NCBI GenBank assembly: GCA_039192165.1
Contig: JBCCXD010000011.1
Span: forward strand, 41,893 to 105,892
Direction: 5' to 3'
DNA from: Dinoroseobacter sp039192165
GTDB taxonomy: Bacteria; Pseudomonadota; Alphaproteobacteria; Rhodobacterales; Rhodobacteraceae
Length of the DNA stretch: 64,000 nt
Shown here: piece after piece, positions 25,646 to 33,664 of the stretch
How the letters are laid out: each line of letters starts with the position of its first letter
How positions within the stretch are numbered: position 1 is the stretch's first letter
The notes under the pieces: generated by a model
Told to the model about the DNA's origin: nothing
Databases searched by the model: none
The model's input: only the letters and a program-made list of their open reading frames with translations
Made by a program: the position numbers and the translations under genes

Positions 25646-26400
25646 CAGGCCACCTCCGCAAGGATATCGCCATAGCCGTTGTTTTCGACCTCGAGCGCCA
25701 GTTCCGGCCCGCCTGATTTCACGATACGCCCGTCCGCCATGATGTGCACGACATCGGGTTTGATGTGGTCAAGCAAGCGCTGGTAATGCGTAATGACAAG
25801 GAACGCGCGCCCGGCGTCGCGCAGCGCGTTGACGCCCTCAGATACGAGCTTCATCGCGTCCACATCGAGCCCGGAATCGGTTTCGTCCAGAATGCACATC
25901 TTGGGCTCAAGCAACGCCATCTGCAGGATCTCGTTGCGCTTCTTTTCACCACCTGAGAAGCCCACATTGACCGGACGTTTCAGCATATCCGCGTCGATTT
26001 TCAGTGTTTTTGCCTTCGCGCGCACAAGCTTCAGGAAGTCGGCCGCGCTGATCTCGGCCTCGCCCCGCGCCTTGCGCTGTGCGTTCAGAGCGGTCCGCAA
26101 AAAGGTCATGTTGCCAACGCCCGGGATTTCGACGGGATACTGAAACGCCAGAAACAGACCGGCCGCTGCACGCTCCTCAGGCTCCATCTCCAGGATATCT
26201 TCGCCTTCAAGCGTCGCGCTGCCCTCAGTCACTTCATAGCCATCACGGCCTGACAGAACGTAGGACAGAGTAGACTTGCCCGACCCGTTCGGCCCCATGA
26301 TTGCGTGGACTTTGCCTGCCTCGACTGTCAGGTCCACGCCCTTGAGGATTTGCTTCTCTTCTTCCTCAAGTTGAACATGCAGCCCTCTGATTTCCAACAT
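25645..26400 (-). CDS. sufC: Fe-S assembly ATPase SufC
   Basis: A 251-residue ABC-type ATPase that drives SufB-SufD conformational change. Walker A GPNGSGKST, the Q-loop FLAFQYPVEIPGV typical of SufC, signature GFSGGEKKRNEILQ, and Walker B CILDETDSGLDVDAM are all present. TGATG overlap with sufD; starts 14 bp after the YbjQ-like gene. Confidence 0.96.
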   Translation of the reverse strand: MLEIRGLHVQLEEEEKQILKGVDLTVEAGKVHAIMGPNGSGKSTLSYVLSGRDGYEVTEGSATLEGEDILEMEPEERAAAGLFLAFQYPVEIPGVGNMTFLRTALNAQRKARGEAEISAADFLKLVRAKAKTLKIDADMLKRPVNVGFSGGEKKRNEILQMALLEPKMCILDETDSGLDVDAMKLVSEGVNALRDAGRAFLVITHYQRLLDHIKPDVVHIMADGRIVKSGGPELALEVENNGYGDILAEVA

Positions 26401-26414
26401 TTTTCCTACCTTCT

Positions 26415-26729
26415 TTAGTCTATGGTGACGGCGGTTCCGGATGCTGAGACCATCAGCATCGTGTCGCCTACAACTTCGTAATCCAGATCGACACCGACCA
26501 CTGCGTTGCCCCCTGCCGAGCGCGCGCGGTCCTGAAGTTCCGCGAACGCGATTTCGCGCGCATCCTGTAACTTTGCTTCGTAGGACCCGGCGCGTCCGCC
26601 CACCACATCCCGCACCGAAGCAAAGAGATCACGGACAATATTGGCGCCCATGATCGCCTCACCGACCACCACGCCGTGATAGGCAGAAATGCGGTGACCC
26701 TCGATGGCGGGTGTGGTGGTGACAATCAC
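26415..26729 (-). CDS. YbjQ/UPF0145 family protein
   Basis: A 104-residue cytoplasmic protein of the YbjQ family (heavy-metal-binding-like fold, pentamer in known structures). Family markers are MIVTTTPAIEGHRISAYHGVVVGEAIMGANI, then ARSAGGNAVVGVDLDYEV and the closing VSASGTAV. Biochemical role is unknown. It sits inside the suf operon, overlapping the preceding small gene by ATGA at 26726-26729. Confidence 0.88.
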   Translation of the reverse strand: MIVTTTPAIEGHRISAYHGVVVGEAIMGANIVRDLFASVRDVVGGRAGSYEAKLQDAREIAFAELQDRARSAGGNAVVGVDLDYEVVGDTMLMVSASGTAVTID

Positions 26730-26926
26730 GCAGACCGATCCTTCTTGCCGCTGTAATGCATCTCATGCCCGAACCAGACGATGCCAATCAGGCCACCCGT
26801 CCAGATGAATTTCTTGAGCGGTCCGAAATTCTCGGGTGACACGCCGAAAAGATGCGGCGCCGCAATGCAAATCGCTGCAACAAACGCGATTGCCGCCATG
26901 TATCCGCCCCGATAAAGCCAGCTCAT
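26726..26926 (-). CDS. Small membrane protein in suf operon (66 aa)
   Basis: Reads MSWLYRGGYMAAIAFVAAIC and onward, with two hydrophobic helices (about residues 9-28 and 40-56) and a short charged tail KKDRSA. A purine-rich GGAAGGA lies nine bases before the ATG. Start overlaps the preceding 39-codon frame by ATGA, and the end overlaps the YbjQ-like gene by ATGA. No family recognised. Confidence 0.75.
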   Translation of the reverse strand: MSWLYRGGYMAAIAFVAAICIAAPHLFGVSPENFGPLKKFIWTGGLIGIVWFGHEMHYSGKKDRSA

Positions 26927-27042
26927 TTGGGTATTCCTTCCCTGTCAATGCGCTCTAGAGAGCGCTGTTGTCGTGCCAATGCACAGGTGAGTGGCTTTCG
27001 TCCGGGGCATGTCCGAAAACCTATACGTCTGGCGGCGCTCAT
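26923..27042 (-). CDS. Possible very small basic protein in suf operon (39 aa)
   Basis: A frame opening MSAARRIGFRTCPGRKPLTC, arginine-rich with two cysteines, that exactly fills the gap between two small membrane genes with ATGA overlaps at both ends (27039-27042 and 26923-26926). GGAG stands eight bases before the ATG. Composition is not convincing for a stable protein, so it may be a coupling frame or chance. It is listed because of the double overlap. Confidence 0.35.
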   Translation of the reverse strand: MSAARRIGFRTCPGRKPLTCALARQQRSLERIDREGIPK

Positions 27043-27239
27043 TTGCGCGTCTCCAGAACGATCTTTGAAAGCACAGAAGACAGCACAACGGCAAACACGG
27101 CCGCAACTGCTGCAACAAAAGCGCCACCGGCCTGCCAGAACGGCGATGTAACCGTCATCAGGCCAAAGGTCATCAGCGCCGTCATAAGCGCCCACGGCCC
27201 ACGCGGTTCGCCGGGCGTGATCAACCAGCGGACGTTCAT
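27039..27239 (-). CDS. Small membrane protein in suf operon (66 aa)
   Basis: Begins MNVRWLITPGEPRGPWALMT and has two hydrophobic helices (about residues 16-34 and 38-60), ending KIVLETRK. Start overlaps the stop of the upstream 57-aa gene by ATGA (27236-27239). A conserved domain is not recognised. Confidence 0.72.
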   Translation of the reverse strand: MNVRWLITPGEPRGPWALMTALMTFGLMTVTSPFWQAGGAFVAAVAAVFAVVLSSVLSKIVLETRK

Positions 27240-27409
27240 TTGCGCCGTCCGATCACGAGCTGACCGACAAGGCTGCCCAGGAAACCCGAAAGCCCGGCCA
27301 GCATAAGGGCCTGCGCCATGCTGAGCGCGTCGGTGATCGCGTCCACGGTCAAAGCGAACAGGGCGCAAAACACACCCGCTACTGAAGCCGTCAACAGAAC
27401 AGGTTTCAT
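27236..27409 (-). CDS. Small membrane protein in suf operon (57 aa)
   Basis: Two hydrophobic helices joined by a short loop (MKPVLLTASVAGVFCALFAL, then MAQALMLAGLSGFLGSLVGQ) and a basic end GRRK. ATGA overlaps at both ends tie it to its neighbours. No recognised family. Confidence 0.72.
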   Translation of the reverse strand: MKPVLLTASVAGVFCALFALTVDAITDALSMAQALMLAGLSGFLGSLVGQLVIGRRK

Positions 27410-27618
27410 TCCGCGCTCCCCTTCACCGGATAAAGCCATTTCGCCACGACCCAGGCCAAAAACGCTCCCAGCCCAAGCCCAAGCATTGCGCCAATCGGGC
27501 CCATTGCTTCGCCAATGACAAAGGACAGCGTGAACGCCACGGCGAGCGCCGCCAGAAAGAACCACTTCGGGCGCCCGCTTTTTGCCGGCTCGGTTGTGTT
27601 CGAGCTGTCCTGTGTCAC
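27406..27618 (-). CDS. Small membrane protein after sufB (70 aa), GTG start
   Basis: A hydrophilic N-terminus (TQDSSNTTEPAKSGRPK) is followed by two hydrophobic helices and ends YPVKGSAE. The GTG at 27618 was chosen because a strong GGGAGG lies five bases upstream and the sufB stop is 19 bp away. An open frame continues into sufB but would overlap it heavily. First of the run of small ATGA-linked genes. Confidence 0.7.
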   Translation of the reverse strand: MTQDSSNTTEPAKSGRPKWFFLAALAVAFTLSFVIGEAMGPIGAMLGLGLGAFLAWVVAKWLYPVKGSAE

Positions 27619-27637
27619 CGGGGCCTCCCGCTGCGCG

Positions 27638-29149
27638 TTATCCCACCGATCCTTCAAGACTGATCGCGACGAGCTGCTGCGCTTCCATGGCGAATTCCAT
27701 TGGCAGCGCCTGCAGGACCTCCTTGCAGAAGCCGTTGACCACCAATGCGACGGCCTCTTCCTCGTCCATACCGCGCTGGCGGCAGTAGAAGAGCTGGTCA
27801 TCGTCGACCTTGGACGTGGTCGCCTCATGCTCGACGCGGGAAGAGTTATTCTTCACCTCGATATACGGAACGGTGTGCGCCCCGCATTTGTCGCCAATCA
27901 GAAGGCTGTCACACTGCGTGTAGTTGCGCCCGTGTTTGGCCTTAGGATGCATCGAGACAAGTCCGCGGTAGGTATTCTGAGCAACGCCGGCGCTGATCCC
28001 CTTGGACACGATCCGCGACTTCGTATTGTTACCCAGATGAACCATTTTCGTGCCGGTATCGGCCTGCTGATGGTTGTTTGCAATCGCGATAGAGTAAAAC
28101 TCGCCCTGACTGTCGTCACCGCGCAGAATACAGGACGGGTACTTCCAGGTTACGGCCGAGCCAGTTTCGACCTGTGTCCACATCACCTTTGCCCGGTCAC
28201 CCCGGCAATCGGCGCGTTTGGTCACGAAATTATAGATCCCGCCCTTCCCGTTCTCGTCGCCAGGGTACCAGTTCTGTACGGTCGAATATTTCACTTCCGC
28301 GTCTTCTTCGACTATGATCTCCACCACTGCCGCATGAAGTTGCGCGGTATCGCGTTGCGGCGCCGTGCAGCCCTCCAGATAGGAAACGTAAGAACCCTTG
28401 TCGGCAATAATCAAAGTGCGTTCGAACTGGCCTGTGTTTTCGGCGTTGATGCGGAAGTAAGTGCTGAGTTCCATCGGGCATTTCACACCTGGCGGCACGT
28501 ACACGAACGATCCATCGGAAAAGACAGCCGAGTTCAGCGTCGCGTAGAAATTGTCCGAAACCGGCACGACCGAGCCTAGATACTTCTTCACAAGCTCCGG
28601 ATGGTCCTTAATCGCCTCTGAGATCGAGCAGAAAATCACGCCCGCCTTCTTCAGCTCGTCCTGGAACGTGGTGCCGACAGAGACTGAGTCGAAAACAGCG
28701 TCCACAGCAACCTTGCGCTCTTCTTCCGGCACTTCGACACCTGCCAGAAGCGCCTGCTCTTTCAGCGGAATGCCCAGCTTCTTGTAGGTTTCAAGAAGCT
28801 TTGGATCGACCTCATCGAGCGATTTTGGCTTTTCGATCATACTTTTCGGACGCGCGTAGTAATATTGGTCCTGAAAATCGATCTTTGGGTAATTTACCAT
28901 TGCCCATTTCGGCTCGGTCATCTGGGTCCAGCGGTCAAAAGCCTTCAGACGCCACTCGGTCATCCATTCAGGCTCTTCGTTCTTCTCCGAAATCAGACGC
29001 ACAATGTCCGGGTTCACGCCCTTGGGCGCATATTCCATCTCGATCTCGGTTTCCCAGCCGTATTTATAAGCTGCGCCGACATTCTGAACCGCCTCAACTG
29101 TCTCGCGATCTACTCCTTCGCGGACTTCCACTTCGTTCAGTGCGTTCAT
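27638..29149 (-). CDS. sufB: Fe-S assembly scaffold protein SufB
   Basis: A 503-residue scaffold that receives sulfur and iron with SufC and SufD. Typical segments are YVPPGVKCPMELSTYFRIN, GSYVSYLEGCTAP, HAAVVEIIVEEDAEVKYSTVQNWYPGD, and the C-terminal core with HTVPYIEVKNNSSRVEHEATTSK. Length matches alphaproteobacterial SufB. It lies between the IscS-like gene (64 bp upstream) and the small membrane genes. Confidence 0.95.
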   Translation of the reverse strand: MNALNEVEVREGVDRETVEAVQNVGAAYKYGWETEIEMEYAPKGVNPDIVRLISEKNEEPEWMTEWRLKAFDRWTQMTEPKWAMVNYPKIDFQDQYYYARPKSMIEKPKSLDEVDPKLLETYKKLGIPLKEQALLAGVEVPEEERKVAVDAVFDSVSVGTTFQDELKKAGVIFCSISEAIKDHPELVKKYLGSVVPVSDNFYATLNSAVFSDGSFVYVPPGVKCPMELSTYFRINAENTGQFERTLIIADKGSYVSYLEGCTAPQRDTAQLHAAVVEIIVEEDAEVKYSTVQNWYPGDENGKGGIYNFVTKRADCRGDRAKVMWTQVETGSAVTWKYPSCILRGDDSQGEFYSIAIANNHQQADTGTKMVHLGNNTKSRIVSKGISAGVAQNTYRGLVSMHPKAKHGRNYTQCDSLLIGDKCGAHTVPYIEVKNNSSRVEHEATTSKVDDDQLFYCRQRGMDEEEAVALVVNGFCKEVLQALPMEFAMEAQQLVAISLEGSVG

Positions 29150-29213
29150 GGCTCAACCCTTTGCTAAACCCTCTCGGGTGCTTCTTATTTCGTCCCTCAG
29201 GACGTCTCGTCTG

Positions 29214-30260
29214 TTACGCAGCGCGCGCTGCGTGCCGATCGTGGGCCTTGCACCACGCCTCGGCAAAACGCAGCACATCTTCCTCCGTCACGTCCGGGCC
29301 CAACGACACGCGCAGCGCAGACGCAGCGGATGTTTCGTCGAAGCCCATCGCCGAAAGAACTCGGCTGCTCTTCACCTTGCCGCTTGAACAGGCCGATCCT
29401 GCACTGACAGCAAAACCGGCAAGGTCCATCTGCATCACTTGAGTTTCTCCTTTCCAGCCCGGAGAAACGAGGCTCGTGGTGTTCGGCAAACGGTCTGACT
29501 CTTTCCCGACAAAAATAGTCTGTCGCGCGCCAGAGTGAAGGGCATTTTCTAGAATTTTTCTAATTTCAGCTACACGGCCCCACAGCCCCGCGGAAAGATC
29601 CTCCTGTGCAGCATGAGCTGCAGCTGCGAAACCCATGATACCAATCAGATTTTCTGTCCCTGAGCGCCAGCCCATTTCTTGTCCGCCGCCCCGGATTTTC
29701 GCCTCAAGATCGAGTCCCCGGCGGAAAACAACCGCGCCAATTCCTTTGGGGCCCCCGATCTTATGCGCCGATATCAAGCCGATCTGTGCCCCAGACCAGG
29801 AAAACGCCACAGGAACCTTGCCAAACGCCTGGGTAAAATCCACCAGCGCCGTCCCGTCCGGAATCCTCTGCAGGATGCCTGTTTCGGAATTTGCAGCCTG
29901 AAGCGCCGTTGTCGCGGGATCTCTGACCGACACCTGCCCGGCCTGATCGACGTTCAGATCCGAAGTACACCAGCTCAGAATGGCCTCATGCTCGATCTCG
30001 GCACAGTGCAAAGCGCGTCCGGCACAGGCGAGCGCTGCGCCTTCCGTGGCCCCGGACACGAAGACAAGATCGCAATCGTCCGCGCCCAAGCTGGACAGGA
30101 TCTGTGCGCGCGCTTTTTCCATGGCGCCTTTAGCCGCGCGTCCCTCGGAATGTACCGAGGACGGATTACCGACAATATCCATCGCCCGAACCATCGCCGC
30201 GCGCGCTTGCGGGCGCAAAGGCGCTGTCGCGTTCCAGTCAAGGTAAACGCGCGGTCCCAT
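29214..30260 (-). CDS. Cysteine desulfurase, NifS/IscS type
   Basis: A 348-residue PLP-dependent class V aminotransferase, group I. The PLP lysine is in LISAHKIGGPKGIGAVV, and the active cysteine in SAGSACSSGKVKSSRVL, the longer IscS-type loop. It differs from the SufS at the other end of the operon, so this operon carries two kinds of desulfurase. The ATG at 30260, two bases after the iscR stop, begins GPRVYLDWNATAPLRP, the normal family start. Slightly shorter than IscS (about 400). Confidence 0.9.
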   Translation of the reverse strand: MGPRVYLDWNATAPLRPQARAAMVRAMDIVGNPSSVHSEGRAAKGAMEKARAQILSSLGADDCDLVFVSGATEGAALACAGRALHCAEIEHEAILSWCTSDLNVDQAGQVSVRDPATTALQAANSETGILQRIPDGTALVDFTQAFGKVPVAFSWSGAQIGLISAHKIGGPKGIGAVVFRRGLDLEAKIRGGGQEMGWRSGTENLIGIMGFAAAAHAAQEDLSAGLWGRVAEIRKILENALHSGARQTIFVGKESDRLPNTTSLVSPGWKGETQVMQMDLAGFAVSAGSACSSGKVKSSRVLSAMGFDETSAASALRVSLGPDVTEEDVLRFAEAWCKAHDRHAARAA

Positions 30261-30262
30261 GC

Positions 30263-30721
30263 TCAGTCTTCTGTCATCGAAAAGAGGTTCGGCACCGCCG
30301 GACACGGCGCCAGTTGGTTGGACACCACGTCAGACAAGCGCGTCTGGTGCAGGAAGACGTAGACATGGGCGCTGAGGCTTTCCCACAGACGATTTGTCAT
30401 GGACTGTGCGCGCGAACCCGATTTTCCGCCCGATGCCCCTGCCCCGGTCTGTAGCGCGCTCATGCTCTCATCCACCGCTTCGAAGATTTCCGAGACCCGG
30501 ATCGCATCTGCCGATCTGGCCAGTTTATAGCCTCCGCCCGGCCCCCGCACGGCCTCGACCAGTTTTGCCCGGCGCAGCTTCACGAACAGTTGCTCCAGAT
30601 AGGTCTGGGAAATGTCCTGACGTTCTGCAATTTCGCCAAGCGCGACCAAACGGTCTCGAGAATTTGCGGCCAAATCGGCCATTGCAACCATGGCGTAGCG
30701 TCCTTTGGTGCTGAGTTTCAT
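30263..30721 (-). CDS. iscR: Rrf2-family Fe-S regulator, IscR-like with a single cysteine
   Basis: A 152-residue winged-helix regulator (MKLSTKGRYAMVAMADLA, ISQTYLEQLFVKLRRAKLVEAVRGPGGGYKLAR). E. coli IscR binds its cluster with three cysteines near residues 92-104; in that region this protein reads GAGASGGKSG and has none. Its only cysteine is Cys140 (LAPCPAVP). The R. sphaeroides IscR is known to have this one-cysteine form and still sense iron/Fe-S status, so this is probably a functional lineage variant. First gene of the suf operon, which it likely represses. Confidence 0.92.
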   Translation of the reverse strand: MKLSTKGRYAMVAMADLAANSRDRLVALGEIAERQDISQTYLEQLFVKLRRAKLVEAVRGPGGGYKLARSADAIRVSEIFEAVDESMSALQTGAGASGGKSGSRAQSMTNRLWESLSAHVYVFLHQTRLSDVVSNQLAPCPAVPNLFSMTED

Positions 30722-30822
30722 GCGCTTCCCCCGGTGGCCCTTGCATGCTAACGCACGCCTCGCATTGACGTTGCGCGTCCAGTTCCTTACTTCGTTGGCA
30801 CCAAACGCGTTTCAGCGGTATT

Positions 30823-30835
30823 TAGAACGGTTCTA
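30823..30835. promoter_or_regulatory. Palindrome between iscR and hydrolase, possible IscR operator
   Basis: TAGAAC-G-GTTCTA is a perfect 6-1-6 dyad located 102 bp upstream of iscR and 64 bp before the divergent hydrolase. Its place at the head of the suf operon makes an operator of IscR (the Rhodobacterales iron-responsive box) or another dimeric regulator plausible. I cannot confirm the consensus from memory. Confidence 0.4.
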
Positions 30836-30898
30836 GATTGTACGAGCACCTGCGTCAAGAATGCTCAGACAGTCGCGCTCAAAGGGGACGGAGACAAC

Positions 30899-31552
30899 AT
30901 GCCCGAAGTGATTTTTCCGGGGCCGGAGGGCCGGCTCGAAGGGCGTTACCATCCGCAGAAAGAAAAAGACGCGCCGATTGCAATCATTCTGCATCCGCAC
31001 CCGCAGTTTGGCGGCACGATGAACAACCGTGTGGTCTACAACCTGCACTATGCCTTTTATAACATGGGGTTCACTGTGCTGCGGTTCAATTTTCGCGGTG
31101 TAGGGCGCAGTCAGGGCGAGTATGATCAGGGGGTTGGCGAGCTGTCAGATGCGGCCTCGGCACTCGACTACCTGCAGTCGATGAATCCCAACTCAAAACA
31201 CTGTTGGGTGGCAGGTTTCAGTTTTGGAGCATGGATCGGCATGCAGCTTCTGATGCGGCGGCCCGAGATTACTGGCTTCATCTCGGTCAGCCCTCCAGCA
31301 AATATGTATGATTTCTCGTTTCTAGCTCCCTGCCCCTCCTCCGGGCTCATCATCAATGGCACGGCCGACCGGGTCGCCCCACCAAGTGACACACAGAGCC
31401 TGGTGCGAAAGCTGCACGAACAAAAGGGCATTACAATCACCCATCAGGAGGTCGAAGGCGCAGATCATTTCTTTGGCGATCCGCACATGGAAACCCTGAT
31501 CGGTTCGGTCGACGAATATGTGCGTCGGCGGCTCACCGAAACATCGCGCTGA
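30899..31552 (+). CDS. Alpha/beta hydrolase
   Basis: A 217-residue cytoplasmic hydrolase of the serine-aminopeptidase-like small group. The oxyanion region is LHPHPQFGGTMNN, the nucleophile elbow GFSFGAWIG (Ser), an acidic residue in INGTADRVAPP and His in VEGADHFFGD complete the triad. LRFNFRGVGRSQG is a strong family signature. Substrate unknown. A 78-aa gene follows nine bases downstream. Confidence 0.85.
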   Translation: MPEVIFPGPEGRLEGRYHPQKEKDAPIAIILHPHPQFGGTMNNRVVYNLHYAFYNMGFTVLRFNFRGVGRSQGEYDQGVGELSDAASALDYLQSMNPNSKHCWVAGFSFGAWIGMQLLMRRPEITGFISVSPPANMYDFSFLAPCPSSGLIINGTADRVAPPSDTQSLVRKLHEQKGITITHQEVEGADHFFGDPHMETLIGSVDEYVRRRLTETSR

Positions 31553-31561
31553 GATGACTCA

Positions 31562-31798
31562 ATGAGTGTGCTCGACGACTTGGCTGATGCGCTGGCCCGA
31601 GACGCCATCGCCGCGGCCGAAAAGCTGGGCAACGATGCCATCATCCGACTGGTTGGAGACCAGCTGGGCGCCTCGTCTTCGACGATGCAGGAGGCCTATC
31701 TTACATCGATCCGGATCCGCTTGGCCGAGCAACGCGCGCGTCAGTTTCTGGAGGCTCAGTTGTCGGGCACTGGCGTGCCGGAAGACAGCCCAGACTGA
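31562..31798 (+). CDS. Small conserved-looking soluble protein (78 aa)
   Basis: Reads MSVLDDLADALARDAIAAAE and continues as an alanine-rich helical protein with a basic helix (IRIRLAEQRARQFLEAQ) and an acidic tail. It follows the hydrolase stop by nine bases and so shares its transcript. No family is recognised with certainty. Confidence 0.7.
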   Translation: MSVLDDLADALARDAIAAAEKLGNDAIIRLVGDQLGASSSTMQEAYLTSIRIRLAEQRARQFLEAQLSGTGVPEDSPD

Positions 31799-32006
31799 AA
31801 ACGGCACGGTCTTACGGACGCGCTGCCGCGAATAGCCTGCAAGAACACTCTCTGGGCGATGTCGTTGCTCAGAATCCGGGCTGCGGCATGGGCGGTTGAT
31901 TGGTTTTCTGCGACATATCGGAATACTCCGGAATACATGACTTGGTCGGCTGGTCTCGCACCGCTACGGCTAAAGCAGATGCGCGTACCCGAAGCGGAGC
32001 ACCCGG

Positions 32007-33221
32007 ATGGCCAAGATCAAAGTAGACAACCCTATCGTCGAAATGGACGGAGACGAGATGACCAGGATTATCTGGCAGTTTATCAAGGATAAACTGATCC
32101 TGCCCTACCTGGACATTAATCTGCTTTACTATGACCTCGGCATCGAAGAGCGGGACCGCACCGAAGATCAGATCACAATCGATGCCGCCGAAAAAACGAA
32201 AGAGGTCGGCGTTGCAGTGAAATGCGCCACCATTACGCCCGACGAGGCGCGGGTCGAAGAATTTGGCCTGAAAGAGATGTGGCGCAGCCCGAACGGCACA
32301 ATTCGGAACATACTCGGCGGTGTGGTGTTCCGCCAACCGATTATATTCCGAAATGTGCCAAGGTTGGTGCCGGGCTGGACGCAGCCGATTGTCATCGGGC
32401 GCCATGCGTTCGGCGACCAGTACAAGGCCACTGACATGAAATTCTCGGGGCCCGGCCGCCTTACCATGAAATTCGAGGGCGACGACGGCACCTTGGATGA
32501 ACGTGAGGTGTTTCTGGCCCCCGGACCGGGTGTATTTCAGGCCATGTATAATCTCGACGCCTCGATCAAAGACTTTGCGCGGGCGTCGTTCAACTACGGG
32601 CTCAATCTTGGCTGGCCGGTGTACCTCAGCACGAAAAATACGATTCTGAAGCAGTATGATGGGCGATTTCTTGAAATATTTGCAGAGGTTTACGAAGAGG
32701 AGTTCGCCACTTCGTTTAAGGAAAAGAACATCTGGTACGAGCATCGCCTGATCGACGATATGGTCGCCTGCGCGATGAAATGGAACGGAGGCTTTGTGTG
32801 GGCCTGCAAGAACTACGATGGCGACGTGCAGTCCGACACTGTGGCCCAGGGTTTCGGATCGCTCGGCCTGATGACGTCCCAGCTGATGACGCCTGACGGC
32901 AAGATTGTAGAGGCCGAAGCGGCCCACGGGACAGTCACCCGGCACTATCGCCAGCACCAGAAAGGCGAGGCAACTTCGACAAACTCCATAGCGTCGATTT
33001 ACGCCTGGACGGGCGGTTTGAAGCATCGCGCAAAGCTTGATGAGAACGCCAATTTGATGCGGTTTGCAACGACCCTGGAACGGGTCATCATCGAAACGGT
33101 CGAGGCTGGCTTCATGACCAAGGATCTTGCGCTGTTGGTTGGACCGGAGCAGCGCTGGCTGACGACCATGGGCTTTCTCGAGAAGATCGACGAAAACCTC
33201 GACGCAGCATTAAACGGTTGA
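32007..33221 (+). CDS. icd: Isocitrate dehydrogenase, NADP-dependent
   Basis: A 404-residue homodimeric-type ICDH (the eukaryote-like subfamily II), converting isocitrate to 2-oxoglutarate in the TCA cycle. MAKIKVDNPIVEMDGDEMTRIIW is the subfamily start; the substrate loop includes SPNGTIRN, and LSTKNTILKQYDGRF, DDMVACAMKW and AAHGTVTRHYR are conserved. GGAG lies before the ATG. The 208 bp upstream hold no gene. Confidence 0.96.
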   Translation: MAKIKVDNPIVEMDGDEMTRIIWQFIKDKLILPYLDINLLYYDLGIEERDRTEDQITIDAAEKTKEVGVAVKCATITPDEARVEEFGLKEMWRSPNGTIRNILGGVVFRQPIIFRNVPRLVPGWTQPIVIGRHAFGDQYKATDMKFSGPGRLTMKFEGDDGTLDEREVFLAPGPGVFQAMYNLDASIKDFARASFNYGLNLGWPVYLSTKNTILKQYDGRFLEIFAEVYEEEFATSFKEKNIWYEHRLIDDMVACAMKWNGGFVWACKNYDGDVQSDTVAQGFGSLGLMTSQLMTPDGKIVEAEAAHGTVTRHYRQHQKGEATSTNSIASIYAWTGGLKHRAKLDENANLMRFATTLERVIIETVEAGFMTKDLALLVGPEQRWLTTMGFLEKIDENLDAALNG

Positions 33222-33283
33222 CAGGTTGGCCTGGCTGTCAAAATGGCGCTAAGGGGGGACAAATCCCATCGGAGCTGCCGACC

Positions 33284-33613
33284 ATGCACTATATTTTTCT
33301 CGCACTGGCAATCCTGTCCGAAGTGATCGGCACTTCGGCCCTGCAAGCCAGCCAGCAATTTACGCGTCCCCTGCCCTCGGCAATTGTCATCCTCGGGTAT
33401 GGCAGTGCTTTTTACTTTTTGTCCCTGACACTCAAAGTTATGCCACTCGGCATCGTCTATGCATTCTGGGCCGGGCTCGGAATCGTTCTGATCACTGCGG
33501 TTGGGTGGTTGGTTTTCGGCCAGAAACTGGACTTGGCAGCGTTGCTTGGCATCGGACTGATTGTTGCCGGCGTTGTTGTCATTCACCTGTTGTCAGACAG
33601 CGCAACGCACTAG
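33284..33613 (+). CDS. Small multidrug resistance (SMR) family transporter
   Basis: A 109-residue protein with four membrane helices. The essential proton/substrate glutamate is Glu13 in LALAILSEVIGTSAL. AFYFLSLTLKVMPLGIVYAFWAGLG is the EmrE-type signature. It should act as a dual-topology dimer exporting cationic compounds. The ATG at 33284 places Glu at position 13 as expected; the frame is open further back to within icd, which is not used. Confidence 0.92.
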   Translation: MHYIFLALAILSEVIGTSALQASQQFTRPLPSAIVILGYGSAFYFLSLTLKVMPLGIVYAFWAGLGIVLITAVGWLVFGQKLDLAALLGIGLIVAGVVVIHLLSDSATH

Positions 33614-33664
33614 GGACCGACAGAATCCTTGACGTGGCTGGTCTGATGCCCCGAAAGTCGGACC

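Noticed and set aside
27018..28579. Long plus-strand frame across sufB (27515-28579)
   Set aside because: Mirror of sufB, whose protein is unmistakable.
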